DNA from: Tritrichomonas foetus
Lineage: Eukaryota > Parabasalia > Tritrichomonadida > Tritrichomonadidae
Assembly: GCA_001839685.1 (NCBI GenBank)
Contig: MLAK01000588.1
Span: forward strand, 33,059-96,642
Direction of reading: 5' to 3'
DNA: 63,584 nucleotides
Below the pieces are notes generated by a model. It saw only the letters and a program-made list of their open reading frames with translations. It ran no database searches and was not told the origin of the DNA. The position numbers were made by a program, and so were the translations under genes. Of this stretch, positions 9,902 to 20,700 are shown one piece after another. Position 1 is the first letter of the stretch, and each line of letters opens with the position of its first letter.

Positions 9902-12900
9902 ATGAGTGCAGAATTTAATGTCCAATTATACGATGTTCTTGGAACTGGACGCAAATCCCCGAATTACTCGCAAACAATTGTCAATAAAGGTCGCGTAAAA
10001 GAATCAATCGATTTTGTTGCAGCAAAAAATGTTGATCTTCTCAGACAGGAAGAAGTTTATCATTCCGTTCAAATTATGGGAAAGTTTAAACATGATAATA
10101 TCGTTCGGTTTGTCAATTGGTATGTTACAAATACTCGTCTTTATGTTATTCTCGAATATTGCCCAGGAGGAAATCTTTTGGATTTGTTAGAACGAGATGT
10201 TTGTCTTCCAGAATCAGTTATTCGTATTTTCTGCAGTGATGTTTTAAGCGCTTTACATTACATTCACAATCGTGGATTCATTTTCCATGATTTAACGCCA
10301 AGAAATATTCTTCTTGATGAATGTGGCGTTATTAAGCTCAATGACTTTGCTCGTGCCACTCAAATTGACGAGCCATTTGATTTGACAAAAATAGATAAAG
10401 AAATTTTGGAATACTTACCACCTGAAATGCTTGTCACTGATTCCATTTCATCCTTTGCATCCGACTTTTATGCTCTTGCTTGTCTCATGTATAGAATGGC
10501 CACAGGCGCCACACCTTTCTATTCAGAAAATGCTGAAGACATGAAAAAAATGATTCTGAATTCTAATCCACAAAAAATCACTGAATGTTCAGCAGATTTC
10601 AATGATTTGGTGCTTAGATGTCTTAACAAAGATCCATACAAACGTCCAACATGGAAGGAAGTTGTTAGGCATCCATTTTGGCAAAATTGCTTGACAGAAA
10701 GACTGGACGACGAATTCAAAAACTTCAATGAGAAACTATTGCCTCCTCAGCCAATTTGGGAATCATCTAAAGGAATTACTCCTCAAGGTGATATAGATCT
10801 ATCAAAGTCACTTCTTCTTTCAATGGTTTCATCAACTAGCGAACTTTCTTCAAAATCAGTTTCAAAAGGAAAGAAAGCAGATGCCAGCATTACTAAAAGT
10901 GGTAGAAGCATCATTCAAAGCATTAACAAGAGCACCAATCAAAACACTAATCAAAGTGTTAATCAAAGTGTTAATCAAAGCGTTAATCAAAGTACGAATA
11001 AGAGTCTTCTTCAAAGTGTGAATAAAAGCATCAATAAAAGTGTTGCTGACAGTATAAATAATATGTCACTTAGTTATTCCCTCAAAAATCAAGAAGCTAG
11101 CAATGCTTACACTGGACCAACTATTAATGATTTGATGAAAGAAAGTCCTTTATTTGCACCAGCAACAGTTGTTCTGAACACCAATATAGAAAGTTTCCCT
11201 CTTTCATCAACTGAAGGCGTTTCTCTTCCAGTAACAACTGTCATGCTCAAATCTAAGCCAGAAGAAGCGATTCAAAAGATTGATGTATCATTAAAAGGAT
11301 CAGATCGTATTAAAACAAAAGTTCCTGTTTTGTCATTTCTTATTGAACAATCGAAGTCAGCTGATATTGCTAACAATTTAGCCAATTCCAGTATCTTCCC
11401 AGAGCTTGTGAATCTTGCAAAAACAACAAAACATCCATCACTTGCTGCTGGCTTTCTTTTATTATATGGAACCATTCTTAAATTTGCAACAGATATTAAT
11501 GATAGATTTTTAACAACTGATTCAATCAATACCCTCCAAGTTTTGAGCTGCTCTGCTCAAGAAAAAATATCTCGAAAAGCTATTTCTGTACTTGGACAAT
11601 TAGCAACATATATTATTAATGGAATAATTAAGATATCAATGCCGTCATTTATGATGTCCACAATCTTGAAAGCACTACGATCTCCTGATGAACCGATTAG
11701 ACATTATGCTTTAAGAACTGTTGCCAATATGCTTGCTTATGGTTATGATGTTGATCAAAGTAGTCTTGAGAATATATTAACATCATTTGATTTTGGACAA
11801 TCACAATATCTAACAGAAACATTTGCAATTACTATCTCACTCTTTTATACTAAATATACAGCTGCTTCAAATGATTTTGCTGTAAGCATTGTTAAAAATT
11901 TAATTTCCAGGCCATCGCCAACTCTTCAAACACTAGCTTTAATAATTGCGTCAACACAAAATTTGACATCTATAATTAAAGATGGAATTCTGAATTGTTT
12001 CAAGAGTTCTACAGGTGAACTTCGCGTCAAATCATTCCTTTCAATGTGCTTATTATTTACTTCTATTCCAGCAGAATTTATTGATTATTCCCAAAAGTTC
12101 TTCCATATGCTTGAAAAAATGGCAACAGAAGCACCAGATGTTTTCGAATGTGTCATGAAATGGAGTGTTGAATATTGTGAATTAATTGTTGGTATAGTTT
12201 TAGAAACCCAAAATATTGATTTATTAATGATCGTTTACAATGCAATGCAAATTCGTCAAATATCAACACGTATTTGGACACCACGATTTGAAAAGAAGAT
12301 AGAAAGGGCAATTCGTAATCATACATTTAATACAGCCAAATCAGAGGTTGCAATTCAAATTGTGCAATGTGCTTTATGCTATCAATTGTGCGATGTTTCT
12401 ATTGTTGCTGATATGTGCCGTGCTATCAATTCACAACAACCTACTGTTAGATTTGCTGTCACAAAACTCATTGCTGATGCATCAATGCAACGCCCCCTTC
12501 ATTCTTCAGTTATGACTTTTATTGAAAATAATATTTTAACTCAAATTTTACCATTGCTTCAAGATGAAGATTGCATTGTTGATCAAACACTTCGAATTCT
12601 TGCAAATGCTAGTGCAGAAAATCCAGAAATTCTTAAACAAATCTCTGCTAAACAATCTGTTGTTGTTCTCATATTTAACTCGGTTTGTGATAACCAAGCT
12701 GCACTCCAACTTTCCACTCAACTTATTGCTTCTAATGAAATATCGATTGATTGTATGGTGAATACTCGTTTCATTCCAGCTTTGATTGGATCCTTAGATA
12801 AGAGAGAAAACTCAGCTAGTGCAATTGAACTTCTTTTTGCAGCTTTGACAACAATTGAAAAGAAGAAGAATCGTCGTACATTTATCAAAGCGATTCATAA

Positions 12901-13258
12901 TCTTGCAACAGTTGCACCAAAGCTTGCATCACTCATTTTGGAATATCCACGTGCTGGCGATTGTCTATGTTTAATAACACGTATTTTTACTCCACAAGGA
13001 AATCAAAATGAAGTTATTATAGAATCTGCTTTTAATCCTTTTGCAACTGCTCTTTCTTCTGGGTATACTCGCCCTGAATGCGCAACAGTTCTTGCCGAAG
13101 TTATTAAAACTTTTACTTGGGCTGTAGAAAATTCCCCTCCAACGAGATTAAAGTTGAAAGGAGCAACACGATTAATGACTATCATGAAGAAAGCTGCAGA
13201 AGGAGGCACAGAAGAAATTAAACAAGCTGCTAGTGCATGTTTAAAAGCAGTTAAATGA
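9902..13258 (+). CDS. ULK4/RUNKEL-like kinase or pseudokinase with armadillo repeats
   Basis: 1118 residues. Kinase domain about 1-275, linker with a Ser/Asn tetrapeptide repeat (about 340-385), then armadillo-like helices to the end. Order and sequence fit ULK4 of animals and RUNKEL of plants: short N-terminus, KGRVKESIDFVAAK, late HPFW motif, ARM tail. The catalytic motifs are partly decayed: VAAK lysine K42 is present; HRD reads F128-H129-D130; the K of the catalytic loop is T132; N135 is present; DFG reads D148-F149-A150. ULK4 is known as a pseudokinase linked to cilia and microtubules. That this one is inactive or flagellar is inference. TTTTAAACGT sits just upstream of the start. Confidence 0.8.
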   Translation: MSAEFNVQLYDVLGTGRKSPNYSQTIVNKGRVKESIDFVAAKNVDLLRQEEVYHSVQIMGKFKHDNIVRFVNWYVTNTRLYVILEYCPGGNLLDLLERDVCLPESVIRIFCSDVLSALHYIHNRGFIFHDLTPRNILLDECGVIKLNDFARATQIDEPFDLTKIDKEILEYLPPEMLVTDSISSFASDFYALACLMYRMATGATPFYSENAEDMKKMILNSNPQKITECSADFNDLVLRCLNKDPYKRPTWKEVVRHPFWQNCLTERLDDEFKNFNEKLLPPQPIWESSKGITPQGDIDLSKSLLLSMVSSTSELSSKSVSKGKKADASITKSGRSIIQSINKSTNQNTNQSVNQSVNQSVNQSTNKSLLQSVNKSINKSVADSINNMSLSYSLKNQEASNAYTGPTINDLMKESPLFAPATVVLNTNIESFPLSSTEGVSLPVTTVMLKSKPEEAIQKIDVSLKGSDRIKTKVPVLSFLIEQSKSADIANNLANSSIFPELVNLAKTTKHPSLAAGFLLLYGTILKFATDINDRFLTTDSINTLQVLSCSAQEKISRKAISVLGQLATYIINGIIKISMPSFMMSTILKALRSPDEPIRHYALRTVANMLAYGYDVDQSSLENILTSFDFGQSQYLTETFAITISLFYTKYTAASNDFAVSIVKNLISRPSPTLQTLALIIASTQNLTSIIKDGILNCFKSSTGELRVKSFLSMCLLFTSIPAEFIDYSQKFFHMLEKMATEAPDVFECVMKWSVEYCELIVGIVLETQNIDLLMIVYNAMQIRQISTRIWTPRFEKKIERAIRNHTFNTAKSEVAIQIVQCALCYQLCDVSIVADMCRAINSQQPTVRFAVTKLIADASMQRPLHSSVMTFIENNILTQILPLLQDEDCIVDQTLRILANASAENPEILKQISAKQSVVVLIFNSVCDNQAALQLSTQLIASNEISIDCMVNTRFIPALIGSLDKRENSASAIELLFAALTTIEKKKNRRTFIKAIHNLATVAPKLASLILEYPRAGDCLCLITRIFTPQGNQNEVIIESAFNPFATALSSGYTRPECATVLAEVIKTFTWAVENSPPTRLKLKGATRLMTIMKKAAEGGTEEIKQAASACLKAVK
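10937..11044 (+). repeat. 12-bp minisatellite coding NQSV-type tetrapeptides
   Basis: Units of AATCAAAGTGTT and variants (10937, 10949, 10961, 10973, 10985, 10997 and further degenerate copies to about 11044) stay in frame within the ULK4-like gene and encode Asn-Gln-Ser-Val/Thr repeats between the kinase and the armadillo region. Two adjacent units are identical, so the array may vary in length between strains. Confidence 0.85.
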
Positions 13259-13490
13259 TGTTATTCAACCAATTTCGTTCTGTTTATTTAGAGTAAATGT
13301 TTTTGCCTTCATACCTTCCAAATATATTGAACAATCATTTTATTATTTTTATTCCATAATGAATACAAGAAACTTCAATCAGGATTAGCCATATTATCAA
13401 TTTAAGAGGCATGATTAATAAATATAGATAAATGTATAAAATCAATAATTTTTATTTACAAACAAATTTATTACAAACAAGGAATTAATA

Positions 13491-14663
13491 TCACAAAGAA
13501 TGGCGTATGTGTCTCTCGATTTTCGAAATTAAGGCTTTATTAATATTGAACAAGAATGACAAATTCCCAAATTCAACAAGTGAGTCATCAATTACATAAG
13601 TAATTTGATCTTTTCTTATTTCAAATCCATTTACAATTATAGATTTATCAGAAAGATTTTCAATATAAAAACAAGAATCACTTTTCAACATAAAAAGTGC
13701 TAATATTTCATGATCTTCATCTTTTTCAAATGATTGGAATCTTGTAAGGTTGATATCACAATCCGGATCACGATCTCCTATTACAGTGCACTTTAAAGTT
13801 ACATCAAAAACATCATTGAAGGAAGAAAATCTGCCAAAAGAGGTCATCGGCATTTCATTTTGATCTAAAAAGGACTCAACTTTTTCTAATTCTTTAATGT
13901 TTCCATCAGGCGCTGCAATCCTCGGAGAAGGCGATAAATTAGGGGCATGATTTTCTCCATTTTTATCTGAAGCTTTAAAACTATTTTTCCACCAATTGTA
14001 AGTATGTTGAGACACACTTGCATTCATTAAATCCAGCATAGAAAATTCGTAATTTATGAAGTCTTTTTCATAGTCATACATTTGAGCGGCAAAGGCCTGA
14101 ATGAAGACGGACTGGTCGTGTTTTGGAATTTCCATGAGGTGCCTCACCAAAACGTCAATGGGGTGGCCCCCCCAGAAAAAATGATGATATCTCGAAATTG
14201 TGTCTTCATTCGCATGGGGATGAAATTTCGTCATAAGAAGAAGCATAAAGTATTCAAATGGATCAAGAGGGAACTCCCTTCGTCGATATCTCAATTTGAC
14301 AAAATCGTTCATCGCCGCGGTCACTTCTGGATTGTTGTAAAGTAGCGACATGGTTCTATCGGCGACTAAATTGTGCGGCGGGCCGGGTCGTTTGAGAAAT
14401 ACGTCTGATATTTGTGAAGGTCGGAAAAATTGGCCAAAAACGAGGACAGCGGAATCAACATGTTTGTTTGCATTCGAGCGGTCGATGTCGTTTAAATTAG
14501 AATTGTTTCCATCGTTCGGATTATTATTATCGTTGTTGTCTGGAATTCGATCTAGAAAAGACGACATTGAGTCTCCTCCAAAAGAATCGCCATCGCTTTC
14601 AGAACTAGACCCGTTGGCGAATCTCCCATTGAAGAAACTGGAGAAATATCCGCCTCTTTCCAT
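13491..14663 (-). CDS. MCRS1-like FHA-domain protein
   Basis: 390 residues. Acidic Asn/Asp/Ser-rich N-terminus (1-70); a middle helical part (ADRTMSLLYNNPEV, FPLDPFEYFMLLLM) that resembles the MCRS1 N-terminal domain; and a C-terminal FHA fold (TVIGDRDPDCDINL, FYIENLSDKSIIVNG, SLVEFGNLSFLFNINKALI). The last segment is close in pattern to the end of the MCRS1 FHA domain, where the strand is followed by a helix. MCRS1 belongs to INO80, NSL and related chromatin complexes in animals. The conserved FHA arginine region reads GDRD, so phosphopeptide binding is uncertain. Converges within 232 bp on the ULK4-like gene. FHA likely; MCRS1 assignment moderate. Confidence 0.6.
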   Translation of the reverse strand: MERGGYFSSFFNGRFANGSSSESDGDSFGGDSMSSFLDRIPDNNDNNNPNDGNNSNLNDIDRSNANKHVDSAVLVFGQFFRPSQISDVFLKRPGPPHNLVADRTMSLLYNNPEVTAAMNDFVKLRYRRREFPLDPFEYFMLLLMTKFHPHANEDTISRYHHFFWGGHPIDVLVRHLMEIPKHDQSVFIQAFAAQMYDYEKDFINYEFSMLDLMNASVSQHTYNWWKNSFKASDKNGENHAPNLSPSPRIAAPDGNIKELEKVESFLDQNEMPMTSFGRFSSFNDVFDVTLKCTVIGDRDPDCDINLTRFQSFEKDEDHEILALFMLKSDSCFYIENLSDKSIIVNGFEIRKDQITYVIDDSLVEFGNLSFLFNINKALISKIERHIRHSL

Positions 14664-15004
14664 TAGGGAGACCGTTTAAAATATTCATGAAAACTCACAA
14701 AAAATTGTGAAGAAATTATTATGATGTTTGTTCACAATTGCAACAAAGAAATCGATAATTTTCGATAATTGATGCAAATAATGACTCGCCTCTCAATAAC
14801 TTTTTTCATAAAATATATTATTACTAATAATTATTTAATGGTTGCAAACCCTTATAAATGATCTAAAAGTTATCACCAATATTTCTTTTTTGCTGTTCCA
14901 AACATGTTCACATAATTTATATAGTTATCAATAACTTCGCATTACCAAAAAGCAAATGACCCATAATGAGAATATATATATATATATTTAATCAAAAATT
15001 CAAT
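14664..15004. other. Intergenic between two minus-strand genes
   Basis: 341 bp. It carries the promoter element for the MCRS1-like gene at 14671-14682 and an (AT)n run near 14972-14986. No gene. Confidence 0.5.
14671..14682 (-). promoter_or_regulatory. ATTTTAAACGGT promoter element
   Basis: On the minus strand ATTTTAAACGGTC lies 8 nt before the ATG of the MCRS1-like gene, followed by TCTCCCTA. The core fits the animal Myb site YAAC(G/T)G except at the first base, and resembles the trichomonad M3 element. Confidence 0.45.
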
Positions 15005-17470
15005 TTAATATACAGATTGTGAGTTAAATTCTTCATCTTCATCATCAAACAATGGTTCTTCAGGAGAGACAAGAGCTTCAATTTTTAATACTTGTAGTGA
15101 GTTCAAGTCACCTTCAACAAATACTTTTTCCTGAATGCATCTATGAATGAATTTGCACCACATTTTATTTTTTAAGAAGGTTTCTGCACATCCAACAATT
15201 ATCAGACCAAATTTAGCTCGTGCCAATGAAGCACAAAATCTTTTTTCATCTTTCAAAAATCCTATATCTTTTTCGCTGTTTGCCCGAACCGCACTGAAAA
15301 TGATGAAATTTTTCTCTTTTCCTTGAAAAGAATCAACTGATCCAATTTCTAACTCACTAAAAAAGCGAGAGTTATTCATTGCTAGATTGCGAAATTTTTC
15401 TGGAAGTGAATCTATTAATAGTGCTTGTTGGCTGACATATGGTATAATAATTCCAATCTCTGATCCTTGAACTCCAGCTTTATACAGAGCATTAATTAAA
15501 GTCACAACACATTCAATTTCTTGCCTGTTTATGAATGAATGATTATTGTTATCGTAGGTTTCTTCACTTGACTTAATATTCCAAAAGAACATTGGAATTT
15601 GTTGATTTGGCCAATTAACGACTTGTTTATTATATGTTCTTGCAGCTTCTGTGACACCATTTTTTAAAAATCCGCCATAAAATGTATGTGAGAGGAATTC
15701 AGATAAGGCTGGATGCATTCTATATTGCATTTTCAAGATAGAAGGTCTCAAGCCTTGTAAAATTAAACGTTGCATGATTGGCAAATCATACCTTCCATCT
15801 TTTGCAGTTTTTGAAATAGTTGTTGGACGAAATTGACGATAATCACCAACTAAAACTAATTGTTGGCATCCATAAACAAGTGGAATCAATATATCAGGAT
15901 CAACACATTGTTCACTTTCATCAATAATAACAGCTTGGAACTTAATTCCAGCGGAAAAAAGTTCACTACCAGCTGAGGTACAAGTAGTACAAACTACATC
16001 ACTTTTTTGTAAAATTTTTAATTCCATTTTTGTCACCTTTTCTCGATATTTATCTAAATTATTTGAATCTGATTCATTATTTTTGTTTTTGAAATCAATA
16101 AGTTTGGTATACTTTTCTCCAAAATGTTTTACTGCAAGTTTTTTTATTGTAAATCGTTCAATATCCCTATTAACTTGTTCATATGATGATGATAAAACAC
16201 GACAAACATTTACGCCAGTTTGTGCTATTCTGTTTGTTGCAAAGTCTATTGTAGTATTTGATTGTGCACACACCAGAATAGGCTTAATTCCATTTTTAAC
16301 AAGTGAATTTATGAGAACTGCAATGACTGTTGTTTTTCCTGTTCCTGGAAAGCCTTGAATCATTGTAAATCTTTGAGATAAATCTGTTTTAATACATTTA
16401 GTTTGTGATGAGTTTAATGGATAAAAATAATCTGGACTTGGTTGAATTAATTGTGGTGTATTTCCTTTTAATTTATTTAAATTTTCGAAGTTTTCAATTT
16501 GCCCGAGAATTATTTTTGATAAAAAACAATTCATGCACTTTTCATTTGATTGAAAAGTATTTAAGGCTGCAAGTTGGTAATCATATGGAATTGAATTAGT
16601 TACTATATTAATTGTTACTTTACATTGTTGCTTCGCAAAAAGTGATGAAAATGAAAATTCCACTTCAATAAACAAATTTTTTGACATTTTAATTATTTTA
16701 CCTGTTTCTTTTATTTCTTTTGCTTGAAAACAAAGCGAAGATCCCAAAGTTACTAATCGAAAAAGGCTTGCTGGTGATTTAAAAGAACAATGAGTATCAC
16801 TTTTCCAATCTAGCGAAATGTCTGAAAAAAGATGAGTATTGTTCAATGATTGAATTGCTTCACGTTCTGCTTGAATAAATTGTTTCATAGTATCAACAAA
16901 ATCATCACGTGATTCATATTCAAGTTTAGCATGTGGAAACGAAGACGGAATTTCATTTTCATTTTTTTCATTTTTTCCATGAATGTTTTCATTAATTTTT
17001 TCATTTTTTCCATTTTTTTCATTGATTTTTTGTGTGACCAGGATGGTTTTTGATATGGGAATTTTTGAATATTCATCTTGTTCAGGAATTTTGACAATTT
17101 CTGGTAAAATTTGGCCATCCGAAACAATTGGACGGAAATTTGAATTATCAACTTTTTTATCAATTAGAAACTGATCGTATTGGCATTTTGCCCTGCACAC
17201 TAAGAAAATTGTTTGGCCGTCTGTCGTCTGCAAAAATCCGAGTTGAAAAATGTTGCTTGAATCGCAGATGTAGCATTTGAGAGGCACTGATGAGAATGGA
17301 TTTTGTTTGGGAAGACAAATTTGAGTGCAGCGCATTGTTTTTAAGTGATGAATTATATGACTGGATTTTGTATCGCCTTTTCCATTACAGAAAAACAGAC
17401 CTGTTTGTTGGCATTTAACGAGACAATTTACATTCTTGCATCCGCAATATTCGCATGCAAGCTCGTTCAT
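15005..17470 (-). CDS. UPF1: UPF1 RNA helicase (nonsense-mediated decay)
   Basis: 821 residues; human UPF1 has about 1118, and the long C-terminal SQ tail is missing. The N-terminal zinc CH domain is clear (CEYCGCKNVNCLVKC, CNGKGDTKSSH, LKCYICDSSN), the part that binds UPF2 and marks UPF1 among SF1 helicases. Helicase motifs: QGFPGTGKTT (Walker A, about 373-382), DESEQ (motif II), LVGDYRQFRPT (III), QYRMHPALS (IV), SVDSFQGKEKNF (V), and FCASLARAK (VI; usually ALTRAR). A low-complexity K/N/E stretch (about 150-170) lies between CH and helicase parts. The window shows no UPF2 or UPF3. Orthology is strong; the changes in motifs II, III and VI are noted as a finding. Confidence 0.92.
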   Translation of the reverse strand: MNELACEYCGCKNVNCLVKCQQTGLFFCNGKGDTKSSHIIHHLKTMRCTQICLPKQNPFSSVPLKCYICDSSNIFQLGFLQTTDGQTIFLVCRAKCQYDQFLIDKKVDNSNFRPIVSDGQILPEIVKIPEQDEYSKIPISKTILVTQKINEKNGKNEKINENIHGKNEKNENEIPSSFPHAKLEYESRDDFVDTMKQFIQAEREAIQSLNNTHLFSDISLDWKSDTHCSFKSPASLFRLVTLGSSLCFQAKEIKETGKIIKMSKNLFIEVEFSFSSLFAKQQCKVTINIVTNSIPYDYQLAALNTFQSNEKCMNCFLSKIILGQIENFENLNKLKGNTPQLIQPSPDYFYPLNSSQTKCIKTDLSQRFTMIQGFPGTGKTTVIAVLINSLVKNGIKPILVCAQSNTTIDFATNRIAQTGVNVCRVLSSSYEQVNRDIERFTIKKLAVKHFGEKYTKLIDFKNKNNESDSNNLDKYREKVTKMELKILQKSDVVCTTCTSAGSELFSAGIKFQAVIIDESEQCVDPDILIPLVYGCQQLVLVGDYRQFRPTTISKTAKDGRYDLPIMQRLILQGLRPSILKMQYRMHPALSEFLSHTFYGGFLKNGVTEAARTYNKQVVNWPNQQIPMFFWNIKSSEETYDNNNHSFINRQEIECVVTLINALYKAGVQGSEIGIIIPYVSQQALLIDSLPEKFRNLAMNNSRFFSELEIGSVDSFQGKEKNFIIFSAVRANSEKDIGFLKDEKRFCASLARAKFGLIIVGCAETFLKNKMWCKFIHRCIQEKVFVEGDLNSLQVLKIEALVSPEEPLFDDEDEEFNSQSVY

Positions 17471-17782
17471 TTTTTCAAAAAATCATTCTAAAACTTTTTG
17501 ATTAAAATTTATCGAAATCGATCTTTGCCAGAGTAAATTTGTCACAAAAAACTAATGCCATTTATTTTTTGAAAGAGTCGGCGACCAAATTTACATTGAA
17601 ACATTTAGTCACTGCCAAGTTGAACATTGTGTCTCTAAATAACGAAAATGAGGTTTCTAATTTACTGAGAACAAAAAATAAATAATCTTTAATTTTAGAT
17701 ATATAAAATAAAGAAAATAATAGGAAAGTTAAATGATATGATGAATTTAATCAAAAAAAAATTACAAACAAAAATACAAATT
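17471..17782. other. Intergenic, nothing recognised
   Basis: 312 bp between two minus-strand genes. A purine-rich piece near 17703-17722 lies beyond the stop of the next gene. No gene. Confidence 0.5.
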
Positions 17783-20700
17783 CTAATGAGTAGGAGCAAT
17801 TAAGGCGATTGGGCAATTAAGTTGTTGCATTAAAGTTGCTTGCAAGCATGTAACAAAATCAAATGGCACGTTCAAAATAATATTATGTGCAGTTAAAGAA
17901 GGATCATCAGACAAATGATCACTTACATATTGTCTTCTTCTTTGATGTCTCTCAAAAATACTGCTCATTATAACAAAAGCTTCTCTGACGAACTGTGCTG
18001 GAATAAACATGTAAAAACTGAATGGATATTCACTTACTAATGATTCAAGCATTAATGGCATTTCACACATATCTGAATAAGTGAAAATAAACAAAGCTGA
18101 GGAAATATTCGGGAAATTGTTCGGCTCGACATCAACAAAATCACAGAAAGGATATTTCGATATATAATGTTGATTCTCAAGATTAGAAGAAAAGAGAGGA
18201 AATGGGAAACAAACATTTCTATCATTTCCATTAACATAAGGTTGCATTGGGAAACAACCACCACATGCTTCAACAAAACAACGAATGATTTCACGACTTC
18301 GTTGAACTGCATTTTGCATGAGATGGTTTGCATCACCTTTCCAACGACAAACAGTGAGTTTTGGATAAGCCAATTCTTCAGTTGGTTTCAGAATTACGTG
18401 AGAATAACTCCAACAACGAAGAATTAAAACTTTGGGAAACATTAATTCAAAAGGTAATGCTCTTAAATCACCACTAGTTATGAAAATTGCTGGTTGTGTT
18501 GAAGTAATAGTTGAACAAAGCGCACCTTTAAGTCCTTTCCCAAAAACTTTGTTTTCTCCAAACAAATGATCATCAGGAATTTTATCCCAGTCCATAAAGA
18601 AATCAATTGAATCACCAAATAAATCTTCTTTAACTTTTTTGCAGAGTTTTACTGTGAGATTAGGATTGTAATTATCATGATGTTGCTTTTTATCACACAT
18701 TAAAAATAAGCCAATGATTGAAAGAAGTTTAGCAGGAAGTATTCCACTTGTTGATGTATAAGTTGTATCACCTTTCTTGGAACTAACGACAAAACTGGAT
18801 TTAGTTTGGGGTGTTAATGGAACTTTTCGCTTCGTACCTTTCGAAGGAGCATAAATGTAAATACTATCAAAAATTCTTTGGACAAAAACTGAACTACGAA
18901 ACATAGGAACAGTCTTGTTAACATAATCATAAGCAGTATCAATTGGTATTTTAGCTTCATTTGCACGACGATAAGCATCTGCAAGAACTTCAATTTGTCT
19001 ACATAATGAACGGTTATTATCATGCATTTCATCTTCTGCCATTTTTTGAGATTCAAATAGATGAATATTGGAATTGATTCGAGAGAGACAACTAGAAATC
19101 GTATCTTCTGGTACAGATGAACTCGAATGGCTATGATCCAAATCGCCGAGGCATTCCAAAGTTTTGAAAAAGTCAGGGAATTTCAAAGAAGCCATTGATC
19201 TAAGACAGCTTGCTGGAATGTCAATTGATGCTTCAATTGGATTTTTATTATCGTCTGGAACAACTCTTAATGTATTAAGAAGTAAAGATTGTACGTCATT
19301 TCTCCAATCAAATACAATTAAATGATTATTGATATAATCTTTATCAAAAAATAGTAGTAAGAGACACATGTTATCTAAAATCTCATTAAATAATTCATAT
19401 GCTTTTATGTTTAAATCTCTTGGAATGAAAGCACCACCGCACATAAAATATCGATTTATATTTGAATAAGCATAATCAAACAAAGTTTTTGCAGTTGATT
19501 CTTTGTGTTGAAAATAGTTCAATTTGGCTTTAAGCACTTGCGAATAAATAATGAAAATTGGATTCATATATCTTTGAACATTTTGATCAATTCTTCTGAA
19601 AAGTGTGCTTAAATCATCAATTACACTTGAAGAATCAAGTGTGACAGTTGGAAATGTGACGTATTTATTAACTGGCATTCCTTTATTCTCTGTCTCGAGT
19701 TGTGGTTCATTAATTATTAAAGGTTCGGCTTGTTCATCTTTATCAAATAAAACGTCAACAAAATGTCTTAATAAAATATCAGCATATAATAAACTTGTAA
19801 AAGTTGCTAAACGAGTAGAGCCTACTTTCTCTAAACATATTTGGGCACTTTTCAGAGAAGAAACACTCTCTGCTGTAATTTCATTGATATTTGTGAATTG
19901 TCGATCTTTTACATAACTTGCAACTTTATCCATGACATCAGTGAATTTATAAACATGTAAAGAAAATGGAGGTAGAGATGCATGAAGTTGATATCTTGCT
20001 TGCATGAGTGCTGAGCCACGTTGTAAATAACCAATTCCAATATCTTTAGTCGATACTTTACTTTGTGCATTAATATAAACTTCTGACCAAAACAATGCCG
20101 GTGCAAAAAGTCGGCGTGTTAAACAACTGTTTATCAAAAGTCGAACAATTGCAAGTGCTGAATCAAAATTCGAAGCCGAATACAAAGAAAGTCTTGCTCC
20201 TGATGTGGAATGCTTGGGTTTAATTACAAGATCTTTAATAGAACTCATGAATTCATCAAAATGATTATGTTTCAAAAGAAGGCGTGCTCCAAGATAATCC
20301 AGAATTTTAAGAAACATGTTATTATCTGTAGAATTCTTCATTGCTGTCAATAAATCATTAGCCAATGTGAAATAACGAAGCTTAATTAAATTATCACTCA
20401 GTGAAATCGCAGTTAATAAAGTATTAACTGCTTCAGGGGGAGGTTTAAATTCACGAATTGGTGAACGAATTCGAACAGGTGGAAGTGTTCCATTTCCAAT
20501 CGTTGTTTTTGGAGATTGTCTTTTTCCAACAGACAATTTATATGAACTTTTTAGTAGATGCGATAAAAAATTAACAGCAAAATTATTCATTCCATAATCC
20601 GCAAAAATTTGCGCAAGAATCTGTGCAACATATAAAGTTTCATCAATACAAGATCGTTTTACAAAACTTTCAAGTGATTTTGAATAATGATAGGCAGCTC

